DNA of 64,000 nucleotides from Ziziphus jujuba (taxonomy: Eukaryota; Streptophyta; Magnoliopsida; Rosales; Rhamnaceae), in assembly GCF_031755915.1 (NCBI RefSeq), contig NC_083390.1, forward strand, positions 17,143,001-17,207,000, given 5' to 3'. Positions 33,939 to 47,102 of the stretch are shown in pieces. The position numbers were made by a program, and so were the translations under genes. Each line of letters opens with the position of its first letter. Position 1 is the first letter of the stretch. The notes under the pieces are model-generated. The model was not told the DNA's origin, ran no database searches, and was given only the letters and a program-made list of their open reading frames with translations.

Positions 33939-36900
33939 TGTCAGGACCCGTCCAGAATTCCTTCCCCGGAACCCTAGACAGCCCTGATCCCAGGGAAACC
34001 CTACCGAACCCTCCAACGGAAAATCCGACAGAGCCTCCCCTAAGGGATTTACTTACCACAATTTACCTGCACTGAAAACACACTTCTAAAATTATCCCCT
34101 TATTCCTCCCACAGTACTACAAATCGATTCCACAAATTGCAGCACTTAAAAAAAATAAATACAGTAATCCAATGCAAAATAAATACAACAAGAGTGAAAG
34201 AAATATTACAACTGCAATAAAAGAATAACAGGGTACTGCCGAACTAAAACAGCGAGGAAGATCAAGTCCGCTCCGAGTGAACACCGACAACCTGGTACCT
34301 AGAGGAACGGAATTTAAGAGTGTGAGATGCTAATCATCTCAGTGAGCGACCCTACTACTATACCATATAATATCACAGTAATAAGTATAAATAATAATTA
34401 TTTGGAAATAATATTTTCTCTCAAAACCCTTACAATTCTCTCAGTTGGAAAGGTTCCCCTTTTAAAACAATTTCACAAAACCCTTTATCCATATTCCCCG
34501 AAAACCAAGACATCAATTAAATACCAGAAGCGGTAACAATCATATTTTTAATTCCAATTCAGTTTCCAAACATTTTATTTTTAAAACACAGTTCTGAAAA
34601 TCATTTGATGCACCCATTATATACCAGTGGCGCCAACAGTACCCAGCGTCCCAAGGTACCGCCAGACAGGAGGTTATAGAAAGAAACCGGCATACGGTCG
34701 CGTGGCGTCCCACAGCGCCGCTGCTAACCTGGTGTCCCGGCCAAAGGGGGGTGGCCGCCCTCTCCGATGGCATCCACAGGACACCCTCATAATATCAACC
34801 GCGCGCTACTCACACCCACCTGCGCGCTAATCACATCACCTGCGCGCTAATCACACCCACCTGCGCGCTAATCACAACCGTGTGCACACTAACCATATCA
34901 CATATACCATATCACATAATCAGAACACCAGTACGTGCACGGTGCATCTAAAAATTATAAAATCCATAAATTTAAATCATAAAACAAATTTCACATTTTT
35001 CATAAGCATAGCGGGCATAATCCATCCGCTTGAACCGGGAAATTCTCCACAATTTCCTTATAATCCATACCATAAATTCCATGATTTTCAAATCCACCAA
35101 CTCCCAAATCCATCAATTCAAATATCCACATTTTTTCCAAGCATAAATAATTTCTCGAAATATCATAATCAAATCCCATAATATTTTATGGGCATATTTC
35201 ATAAAAATTGAAATCACCAACATAACCAAATATTTTCCTTGAAATATTTGAAAATCGAATCGTGCCCAATTTACCATTAAAACCACACCAATTTCAAAAT
35301 CCTCAAAACCATAAAATAATTCCACACGGCATAAATTTGTAGAATTCGCATTTTCTTAAATCCAATAAATTCATAAATAATTCTACAATAAATCCAATAA
35401 ATATTTGGCACATAGAAATTAAATTCCAAATATTTAATTCACACATAATATATTCATCCATTAAATTCCCCAAAATTAATTTGAAGGTGGGTCACTCACC
35501 TGGAGCACGCAATTAACCCATGATCCACTACGGGATCAATTCTACGACTCACCGGTGCTCCTAGAACAAAATTCACAGACAGTCAAATAAATTAATATTT
35601 TATTCGGGTAAATAATACCCGGTACCCGGGGGGTCAAAACACAAACGATAACTAAAATTTACGAATCATATACCGAATCGAAGCTCGAGTGATGCTAATC
35701 ACAGATCCGGTCTTAATTTTCGATGATCGTACCCGACGGGGTTTGAATTTTATCGGGAAGCTTTTCGGGTTTCGGCTCCGCAATTCTCCCAAACCGTCGC
35801 GAATTGGTGGAAACGGAAGTCGGATTTGGGTTCAGGAGGTCGAACACTGCAGACTGGAGCTGGCCGGAAATTTTCGGGTACTCGCCGGAACAGTAATTTC
35901 CGGCGGGCCGCCACGTCACCGGCAACCGTCGCTGGAACAGTAATTTCCGACGGTGGCCGTTTGCTGTGAAATTTTGCAGATTTGTAGATCGTGAGGAGAG
36001 CAATCCAACGGGACCGACGGTGAGCAAAACGGAGGTCGGACGGCGGAGAAATCACCGTTTGAAGATTTTCGACCCCTCGCCGGAAAACGCTCCGATCCCG
36101 ACGCGTCGGTGGTCCGATGGCCGTGATTTTTGGTGGGTAGGCCGGACTTGAGGAGAGGATCAAGGCTGTCAGGCGCGTGTGGCCGGAAAATGGCCGGAAC
36201 AGTGCCGATTCGCGGTGGCCGGCGGTGGAGGGGAAAAATCGCCGCCAAACTTCGGACGTCCGATCCGGGTGCATCCGGCGGCCGTTCGCCGTGAAATTTG
36301 GAGGTTTTGCCGGAAATGAGGTGGGCAATCTGGCTGGCCGGCGCGTGTACAGTAACTAGGCCGGAAAAACGTGAAAATGACCGACGGCCGGCGGGTCCTC
36401 TCTCTCTCTTTCTCTCTCCTCTCTCTCTTTCTCTCTCTTCTCTCTCTTTCTCTCTCTTCCCCGAGAGTTTTTCAAAATTAAAACCCTGCATGACACTGTT
36501 CATGCCACGTGGACCACTCAGAAGCTGACACGTGGTATTTCACTGTTCACGACCCAAAAACATTAAAATAATACGGTATCCGGTAAACTTCAAACGTCCA
36601 TAACTTTTTAACCACAAGTCCGATTTAAGCGTGCCGCTAGTCTATGAACTCGTATCGACGAGTACTTTACAACCATACAAGAGTCAACTCACAATTACAT
36701 CACAAGAAAAAGTCAACTCCCGGCACCTTTTAGACAGTTTACACTTCAACTTGTTTTGCCCATAACTTTCAAACCGTAGCTCCGTTTTCGACGTGCTACT
36801 AGTCTACGAACTCAGGGCGTCATGCACTTCGCCACGGTACCCTAGTCAACTCAAAATTCTCACCGAGTCAAAAAGTCAACTTTTGACCCCCTTCGGTCAA

Positions 36901-36964
36901 CGGTCAACGGTCAACCTCGGTCAACGTGCACGGATTCCGGTGCGATTTGGGACGGGGTGTTACA
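33939..36964 (-). mobile_element. Element C LTR copy 2
   Basis: 3026 bp. It differs from copy 1 by about five substitutions seen by eye, for example CGCC to CGCT near 35931 and GGGCGC to GGGTGC near 36268. It shares one base (TTTTCGATG) with copy 4 against copies 1 and 3. Confidence 0.95.
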
Positions 36965-39900
36965 GCCTTCCCCCCTTACAAAAATTTCGTCCTCGAAATT
37001 TCCGCACGTCACTGGAACAGATACGGGTACTGCTCACGCATCTGTGCTTCGGGTTCCCACGTTGCTTCCTCGACCAAGTGGTTCCTTGCCATAAGACCTT
37101 AACTAGAGGAATAGTCTTGTTGCGTAGCGTGCGTTCCTCGCGATCCAAAATCTGTACTGGCTGCTCCACATACGAAAGATCTTCCCTTATCTCTATATCC
37201 GGACTCTCGAGTACGTGCGAAGGGTCTGCAATATACTTCCGTAGCATCGACACATGAAACACGTTGTGTACTCGAGCTAGCTCTTCCGGTAACGCCAACC
37301 TATACGCCACCGGGCCAATCCTCTCCGTAACCTCGTAAGGCCCAATATAACGAGAACCCAACTTACCTCGTCGTCCAAAACGTACTACTCCTTTCCATGG
37401 AGATAGTTTTAGGAATACCCAATCTCCTACCTCGAATTCCAAATCCTTTCTACGCACATCGGCGTAACTCTTCTGTCTATCTTGGGCAACCTTCAATCGA
37501 TCCCTAATGATCTTCACCTTGTCCAAGGTCATCCTTAAATACTCAGATCCGACCGCATTAGTTGTTGCAAGGAGCCTCTCTTCTCCTACCTCACTCCAAC
37601 ACAAAGGTGTCCGACACTGCCTCCCATATAAAGCTTCATACGGGGACATTCCAGTACTCGCTTGATAACTGTTGTTGTAGACAAACTCTATCAGTGGCAG
37701 TTGTTCATCCCAGCTACCGCTAAATTGCATAATGCAAGACCTTAGCATGTCTTCTAATGTCTGGATTGTGCGCTCTGCTTGTCCATCAGATTGTGGGTGA
37801 AAAGCGGTGCTGTAGTTAAGTCTTGCTCCTAGTGCATCAGCCAACTTCCGCCATAGTCGTGAAGTAAAGCGCGGATCTCGATCGGAGACGATGGCTAACG
37901 GTACTCCATGAAGACTTACAATGCGTTGCACGAACAACTAAGCTAACTTCTCGGGTGAAAAATGTTCTCGTACCGGTAGGAAGTGTGCCGACTTGGTGAG
38001 ACGATCAATGATTACCCAAATGCCGTCGTACCTTCTAGGTGTGGAAGGAAGCTTGAATACGAAGTCCATATTGAGTTCTTCCCACTTCCACACGGGAATC
38101 GGTAAAGGTTGGAGTAGTCCCGAAGGCTTCTGTCTTTCTGCTTTCACTTGTTGACAAATCAAACACTTTAATACGAAGTCTGCCACTTCTCTCTTCATAC
38201 CAATCCAACAATAATACTTAACAAGCGTCCGATACATCTTGGTACTCCCAGGATGCATCGCATACATCGAGCTATGCGCCTCCTCCAAAATCTCCTTCTT
38301 GAGTCCTGGGATATCCGGAACGCAAAGTCGTCCTTTATACACGAGGGCTCCATCCCTCCTTATGGAAAATTCCGGATCAAGACCTTCTTGTACCTTGCCC
38401 TTAATTGTCCTCAACTTAGGATCTTCCATTTGGGTCTCTACTATACGATCCACCAACACCGGTCGTACCTGGAAGCTAGCCATGAGAACTCCTGAAGGAT
38501 GCATATGCATTAACACCCCCATCTTCTTCAACTCCACCATGAGAGGTAGTTGGATGACTTGGATGTGAGCAAGGGATCCAGTAGCCTTCCTACTCAAAGC
38601 ATCTGCCACTACATTCGCCTAATAGTGACTTTAACTTCCCTCTTGTGCAACTTTCCTTCTCATGCCCACTAATTAAGGATAGTCAAATTGGTCCACGAGA
38701 ACACGATCTACAAGTCTTGGTCATAGTCGAACGCTAACCATAAGGTGCTTCTAAAGCATGCATCCTTAAACCAACAACCAACTCTCGTAACTCGATCAGC
38801 AATTCAAAAGGTAAGATTAGAACTTAAGTCTAATTTCCTCAAATACTGGTATCACCAAGTTAAGGTTGAGATTAATTCACTTGTCTTCGATTACCCTCCT
38901 AGTACTTACAATTATAAAACCCTTGCTCCTCATTGATTAACCAATAGTCTTAACCTCGACAAACATCAATCTTTCTTTTAACTAAATTCATCAAGGTCAT
39001 GAATAAAATTCTCAACATCCAAATACCATTCTTGAAAACCCTAAGTTTCCCTCATTTCAAATAAATTCCATGAATCCACACCTCAAGCAATAAGAAATTT
39101 AAATCCTAATTCTAGCATCACCACCACTACTATGAACAAATCACTAGATCCTTAACCCAATAAAGTATTCCACACTTCTTAAATTCTAACTCCGTCCCAA
39201 AAATCATACTCCTTATCATTGTAAATTATCACCAACAATATCAACCACCTTGAATCGATAAAGCACCACCAATACGAACCTTAAATCTCCAAGGAAATAA
39301 GATATCAAGATCTTAGCTTCTAGAATGAAAATAACCATGCTTAAACATCCAACCATGCCTAAGGAATCATCCTCATCTCATTAACCTCATCATCCACCAA
39401 GTAGAACTTTAGTCGCTATCCGGATCTTGCTTGATTCTCTAAACGCTGTCGTACCTTCTCTTTGTGAATGATAGTTTAAGCACGAAATCCATATTTACAT
39501 CTCCCTACTTTTACTTATCGATGACCTAAGTACCTTTATTCGGATCTTGCAACTTCCTTTATCGTGCCAAACCACCATGTCATCTAGTGAGCATTCCATA
39601 CGTCTTGGTACCCTTGGGGTGTATCGTATACCTTGAATCGCGTGCTTCCTTTAGGATCTCCTTTTTGAACTCAACGATACCCTGCTTTGGATTCTTAATT
39701 GGCGATACTTAACCTTAAGTCGCTTTTGGAAAAACCATAACATAAAACAAATAATAAAATATATTTTTCAAATATACCTAACTTGCATAGGCAATTGTTA
39801 AAACTCCACATTGAAATTCATATCTTAAAATTCATAGCATAAAATAAAATATGCACGCTTGTAATGGAGGTACGTACGACACCTTCTACATGTTACGTAA

Positions 39901-40520
39901 TCCATGATTCCAACTGTCGCCGACACTCTGCTACCAATACAAACCAGGGTGGTTGCCTATATTGGCCGTCCAATTCCCCGGGCTCGTAGGCAACATGATC
40001 ATGGGGCTAGCTCTACATGGACCACATTGGTTCGCCGCCTCCATATGGTGCAGTATAATATCAAACAATATAACATACAGATACATGTATGAACACAAAC
40101 CAAAAATACTTGAATAAAACACCTTTAATTTCAAATACCACTTTGAAAAGTATTTAATTTTGATAATCGATCGGAAAAATATTTTTGACGCCTTGAAATC
40201 GATCGATCGACACACATCCTTAGACAATCATCTTTCTCCTCCATGAACGAAACGGATACCATTCACGATGATAAGCTTGACCTTCAAAAAGAAAAGGCAT
40301 CCTCGACCATCGACTAGGCCATAGGAATTTCCTGTTAGGCTAGATGATCCTAATTGACACCCTCGAAGATTAGAGTTATTCAAACTCGGGCAACGAATTT
40401 ACTTCGAGACAAACAGAAAGAACGCTTTCACACGGGTAAAACGAGAGATTAAACACGGATAGGATGCACAACAATGCACAGTCCCTTAGGAATACTAGAA
40501 CCTAGATCTCTGATACCAAC
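36965..40520 (-). mobile_element. Element C internal region, copy 2
   Basis: 3556 bp, equivalent to 30383-33938. It has the same non-coding part, primer-binding site and polypurine tract. By eye it differs from copy 1 by two bases. Confidence 0.95.
37009..38618 (-). pseudogene. Element C pol remnant, copy 2
   Basis: Same integrase-chromodomain remnant as copy 1, with the identical in-frame TAG (37938-37940) and chromodomain frameshift. It has one private change: the second-to-last aromatic in YYWWIG is Cys (YYCWIG), from a single base difference near 38210. Confidence 0.93.
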
Positions 40521-43500
40521 TGTCAGGACCCGTCCAGAATTCCTTCCCCGGAACCCTAGACAGCCCTGATCCCAGGGAAACCCTACCGAACCCTCCAACG
40601 GAAAATCCGACAGAGCCTCCCCTAAGGGATTTACTTACCACAATTTACCTGCACTGAAAACACACTTCTAAAATTATCCCCTTATTCCTCCCACAGTACT
40701 ACAAATCGATTCCACAAATTGCAGCACTTAAAAAAAATAAATACAGTAATCCAATGCAAAATAAATACAACAAGAGTGAAAGAAATATTACAACTGCAAT
40801 AAAAGAATAACAGGGTACTGCCGAACTAAAACAGCGAGGAAGATCAAGTCCGCTCCGAGTGAACACCGACAACCTGGTACCTAGAGGAACGGAATTTAAG
40901 AGTGTGAGATGCTAATCATCTCAGTGAGCGACCCTACTACTATACCATATAATATCACAGTAATAAGTATAAATAATAATTATTTGGAAATAATATTTTC
41001 TCTCAAAACCCTTACAATTCTCTCAGTTGGAAAGGTTCCCCTTTTAAAACAATTTCACAAAACCCTTTATCCATATTCCCCGAAAACCAAGACATCAATT
41101 AAATACCAGAAGCGGTAACAATCATATTTTTAATTCCAATTCAGTTTCCAAACATTTTATTTTTAAAACACAGTTCTGAAAATCATTTGATGCACCCATT
41201 ATATACCAGTGGCGCCAACAGTACCCAGCGTCCCAAGGTACCGCCAGACAGGAGGTTATAGAAAGAAACCGGCATACGGTCGCGTGGCGTCCCACAGCGC
41301 CGCTGCTAACCTGGTGTCCCGGCCAAAGGGGGGTGGCCGCCCTCTCCGATGGCATCCACAGGACACCCTCATAATATCAACCGCGCGCTACTCACACCCA
41401 CCTGCGCGCTAATCACATCACCTGCGCGCTAATCACACCCACCTGCGCGCTAATCACAACCGTGTGCACACTAACCATATCACATATACCATATCACATA
41501 ATCAGAACACCAGTACGTGCACGGTGCATCTAAAAATTATAAAATCCATAAATTTAAATCATAAAACAAATTTCACATTTTTCATAAGCATAGCGGGCAT
41601 AATCCATCCGCTTGAACCGGGAAATTCTCCACAATTTCCTTATAATCCATACCATAAATTCCATGATTTTCAAATCCACCAACTCCCAAATCCATCAATT
41701 CAAATATCCACATTTTTTCCAAGCATAAATAATTTCTCGAAATATCATAATCAAATCCCATAATATTTTATGGGCATATTTCATAAAAATTGAAATCACC
41801 AACATAACCAAATATTTTCCTTGAAATATTTGAAAATCGAATCGTGCCCAATTTACCATTAAAACCACACCAATTTCAAAATCCTCAAAACCATAAAATA
41901 ATTCCACACGGCATAAATTTGTAGAATTCGCATTTTCTTAAATCCAATAAATTCATAAATAATTCTACAATAAATCCAATAAATATTTGGCACATAGAAA
42001 TTAAATTCCAAATATTTAATTCACACATAATATATTCATCCATTAAATTCCCCAAAATTAATTTGAAGGTGGGTCACTCACCTGGAGCACGCAATTAACC
42101 CATGATCCACTACGGGATCAATTCTACGACTCACCGGTGCTCCTAGAACAAAATTCACAGACAGTCAAATAAATTAATATTTTATTCGGGTAAATAATAC
42201 CCGGTACCCGGGGGGTCAAAACACAAACGATAACTAAAATTTACGAATCATATACCGAATCGAAGCTCGAGTGATGCTAATCACAGATCCGGTCTTAATT
42301 TTTGATGATCGTACCCGACGGGGTTTGAATTTTATCGGGAAGCTTTTCGGGTTTCGGCTCCGCAATTCTCCCAAACCGTCGCGAATTGGTGGAAACGGAA
42401 GTCGGATTTGGGTTCAGGAGGTCGAACACTGCAGACTGGAGCTGGCCGGAAATTTTCGGGTACTCGCCGGAACAGTAATTTCCGGCGGGCCGCCACGTCA
42501 CCGGCAACCGTCGCCGGAACAGTAATTTCCGACGGTGGCCGTTTGCTGTGAAATTTTGCAGATTTGTAGATCGTGAGGAGAGCAATCCAACGGGACCGAC
42601 GGTGAGCAAAACGGAGGTCGGACGGCGGAGAAATCACCGTTTGAAGATTTTCGACCCCTCGCCGGAAAACGCTCCGATCCCGACGCGTCGGTGGTCCGAT
42701 GGCCGTGATTTTTGGTGGGTAGGCCGGACTTGAGGAGAGGATCAAGGCTGTCAGGCGCGTGTGGCCGGAAAATGGCCGGAACAGTGCCGATTCGCGGTGG
42801 CCGGCGGTGGAGGGGAAAAATCGCCGCCAAACTTCGGACGTCCGATCCGGGCGCATCCGGCGGCCGTTCGCCGTGAAATTTGGAGGTTTTGCCGGAAATG
42901 AGGTGGGCAATCTGGCTGGCCGGCGCGTGTACAGTAACTAGGCCGGAAAAACGTGAAAATGACCGGCGGCCGGCGGGTCCTCTCTCTCTCTTTCTCTCTC
43001 CTCTCTCTCTTTCTCTCTCTTCTCTCTCTTTCTCTCTCTTCCCCGAGAGTTTTTCAAAATTAAAACCCTGCATGACACTGTTCATGCCACGTGGACCACT
43101 CAGAAGCTGACACGTGGCATTTCACTGTTCACGACCCAAAAACATTAAAATAATACGGTATCCGGTAAACTTCAAACGTCCATAACTTTTTAACCACAAG
43201 TCCGATTTAAGCGTGCCGCTAGTCTATGAACTCGTATCGACGAGTACTTTACAACCATACAAGAGTCAACTCACAATTACATCACAAGAAAAAGTCAACT
43301 CCCGGCACCTTTTAGACAGTTTACACTTCAACTTGTTTTGCCCATAACTTTCAAACCGTAGCTCCGTTTTCGACGTGCTACTAGTCTACGAACTCAGGGC
43401 GTCATGCACTTCGCCACGGTACCCTAGTCAACTCAAAATTCTCACCGAGTCAAAAAGTCAACTTTTGACCCCCTTCGGTCAACGGTCAACGGTCAACCTC

Positions 43501-43546
43501 GGTCAACGTGCACGGATTCCGGTGCGATTTGGGACGGGGTGTTACA
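40521..43546 (-). mobile_element. Element C LTR copy 3
   Basis: 3026 bp; by eye identical to LTR copy 1, including the TTTTTGATG variant near 42300. Confidence 0.95.
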
Positions 43547-46500
43547 GCCTTCCCCCCTTACAAAAATTTCGTCCTCGAAATTTCCGCACGTCACTGGAAC
43601 AGATACGGGTACTGCTCACGCATCTGTGCTTCGGGTTCCCACGTTGCTTCCTCGACCAAGTGGTTCCTTGCCATAAGACCTTAACTAGAGGAATAGTCTT
43701 GTTGCGTAGCGTGCGTTCCTCGCGATCCAAAATCTGTACTGGCTGCTCCACATACGAAAGATCTTCCCTTATCTCTATATCCGGACTCTCGAGTACGTGC
43801 GAAGGGTCTGCAATATACTTCCGTAGCATCGACACATGAAACACGTTGTGTACTCGAGCTAGCTCTTCCGGTAACGCCAACCTATACGCCACCGGGCCAA
43901 TCCTCTCCGTAACCTCGTAAGGCCCAATATAACGAGAACCCAACTTACCTCGTCGTCCAAAACGTACTACTCCTTTCCATGGAGATAGTTTTAGGAATAC
44001 CCAATCTCCTACCTCGAATTCCAAATCCTTTCTACGCACATCGGCGTAACTCTTCTGTCTATCTTGGGCAACCTTCAATCGATCCCTAATGATCTTCACC
44101 TTGTCCAAGGTCATCCTTAAATACTCAGATCCGACCGCATTAGTTGTTGCAAGGAGCCTCTCTTCTCCTACCTCACTCCAACACAAAGGTGTCCGACACT
44201 GCCTCCCATATAAAGCTTCATACGGGGACATTCCAGTACTCGCTTGATAACTGTTGTTGTAGACAAACTCTATCAGTGGCAGTTGTTCATCCCAGCTACC
44301 GCTAAATTGCATAATGCAAGACCTTAGCATGTCTTCTAATGTCTGGATTGTGCGCTCTGCTTGTCCATCAGATTGTGGGTGAAAAGCGGTGCTGTAGTTA
44401 AGTCTTGCTCCTAGTGCATCAGCCAACTTCCGCCATAGTCGTGAAGTAAAGCGCGGATCTCGATCGGAGACGATGGCTAACGGTACTCCATGAAGACTTA
44501 CAATGCGTTGCACGAACAACTAAGCTAACTTCTCGGGTGAAAAATGTTCTCGTACCGGTAGGAAGTGTGCCGACTTGGTGAGACGATCAATGATTACCCA
44601 AATGCCGTCGTACCTTCTAGGTGTGGAAGGAAGCTTGAATACGAAGTCCATATTGAGTTCTTCCCACTTCCACACGGGAATCGGTAAAGGTTGGAGTAGT
44701 CCCGAAGGCTTCTGTCTTTCTGCTTTCACTTGTTGACAAATCAAACACTTTAATACGAAGTCTGCCACTTCTCTCTTCATACCAATCCACCAATAATACT
44801 TAACAAGCGTCCGATACATCTTGGTACTCCCAGGATGCATCGCATACATCGAGCTATGCGCCTCCTCCAAAATCTCCTTCTTGAGTCCTGGGATATCCGG
44901 AACGCAAAGTCGTCCTTTATACACGAGGGCTCCATCCCTCCTTATGGAAAATTCCGGATCAAGACCTTCTTGTACCTTGCCCTTAATTGTCCTCAACTTA
45001 GGATCTTCCATTTGGGTCTCTACTATACGATCCACCAACACCGGTCGTACCTGGAAGCTAGCCATGAGAACTCCTGAAGGATGCATATGCATTAACACCC
45101 CCATCTTCTTCAACTCCACCATGAGAGGTAGTTGGATGACTTGGATGTGAGCAAGGGATCCAGTAGCCTTCCTACTCAAAGCATCTGCCACTACATTCGC
45201 CTAATAGTGACTTTAACTTCCCTCTTGTGCAACTTTCCTTCTCATGCCCACTAATTAAGGATAGTCAAATTGGTCCACGAGAACACGATCTACAAGTCTT
45301 GGTCATAGTCGAACGCTAACCATAAGGTGCTTCTAAAGCATGCATCCTTAAACCAACAACCAACTCTCGTAACTCGATCAGCAATTCAAAAGGTAAGATT
45401 AGAACTTAAGTCTAATTTCCTCAAATACTGGTATCACCAAGTTAAGGTTGAGATTAATTCACTTGTCTTCGATTACCCTCCTAGTACTTACAATTATAAA
45501 ACCCTTGCTCCTCATTGATTAACCAATAGTCTTAACCTCGACAAACATCAATCTTTCTTTTAACTAAATTCATCAAGGTCATGAATAAAATTCTCAACAT
45601 CCAAATACCATTCTTGAAAACCCTAAGTTTCCCTCATTTCAAATAAATTCCATGAATCCACACCTCAAGCAATAAGAAATTTAAATCCTAATTCTAGCAT
45701 CACCACCACTACTATGAACAAATCACTAGATCCTTAACCCAATAAAGTATTCCACACTTCTTAAATTCTAACTCCGTCCCAAAAATCATACTCCTTATCA
45801 TTGTAAATTATCACCAACAATATCAACCACCTTGAATCGATAAAGCACCACCAATACGAACCTTAAATCTCCAAGGAAATAAGATATCAAGATCTTAGCT
45901 TCTAGAATGAAAATAACCATGCTTAAACATCCAACCATGCCTAAGGAATCATCCTCATCTCATTAACCTCATCATCCACCAAGTAGAACTTTAGTCGCTA
46001 TCCGGATCTTGCTTGATTCTCTAAACGCTGTCGTACCTTCTCTTTGTGAATGATAGTTTAAGCACGAAATCCATATTTACATCTCCCTACTTTTACTTAT
46101 CGATGACCTAAGTACCTTTATTCGGATCTTGCAACTTCCTTTATCGTGCCAAACCACCATGTCATCTAGTGAGCATTCCATACGTCTTGGTACCCTTGGG
46201 GTGTATCGTATACCTTGAATCGCGTGCTTCCTTTAGGATCTCCTTTTTGAACTCAACGATACCCTGCTTTGGATTCTTAATTGGCGATACTTAACCTTAA
46301 GTCGCTTTTGGAAAAACCATAACATAAAACAAATAATAAAATATATTTTTCAAATATACCTAACTTGCATAGGCAATTGTTAAAACTCCACATTGAAATT
46401 CATATCTTAAAATTCATAGCATAAAATAAAATATGCACGCTTGTAATGGAGGTACGTACGACACCTTCTACATGTTACGTAATCCATGATTCCAACTGTC

Positions 46501-47102
46501 GCCGACACTCTGCTACCAATACAAACCAGGGTGGTTGCCTATATTGGCCGTCCAATTCCCCGGGCTCGTAGGCAACATGATCATGGGGCTAGCTCTACAT
46601 GGACCACATTGGTTCGCCGCCTCCATATGGTGCAGTATAATATCAAACAATATAACATACAGATACATGTATGAACACAAACCAAAAATACTTGAATAAA
46701 ACACCTTTAATTTCAAATACCACTTTGAAAAGTATTTAATTTTGATAATCGATCGGAAAAATATTTTTGACGCCTTGAAATCGATCGATCGACACACATC
46801 CTTAGACAATCATCTTTCTCCTCCATGAACGAAACGGATACCATTCACGATGATAAGCTTGACCTTCAAAAAGAAAAGGCATCCTCGACCATCGACTAGG
46901 CCATAGGAATTTCCTGTTAGGCTAGATGATCCTAATTGACACCCTCGAAGATTAGAGTTATTCAAACTCGGGCAACGAATTTACTTCGAGACAAACAGAA
47001 AGAACGCTTTCACACGGGTAAAACGAGAGATTAAACACGGATAGGATGCACAACAATGCACAGTCCCTTAGGAATACTAGAACCTAGATCTCTGATACCA
47101 AC
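43547..47102 (-). mobile_element. Element C internal region, copy 3
   Basis: 3556 bp, the same as copies 1 and 2 apart from single-base differences. It shares CCAATACGAACC with copy 2 against copy 1 (CCAATATGAACC), but shares the intact YYWWIG codon with copy 1. Confidence 0.95.
43591..45200 (-). pseudogene. Element C pol remnant, copy 3
   Basis: Same integrase-chromodomain remnant, in-frame TAG (44520-44522) and frameshift as copies 1 and 2. The shared defects show that the element was already defective before the array formed. Confidence 0.93.
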
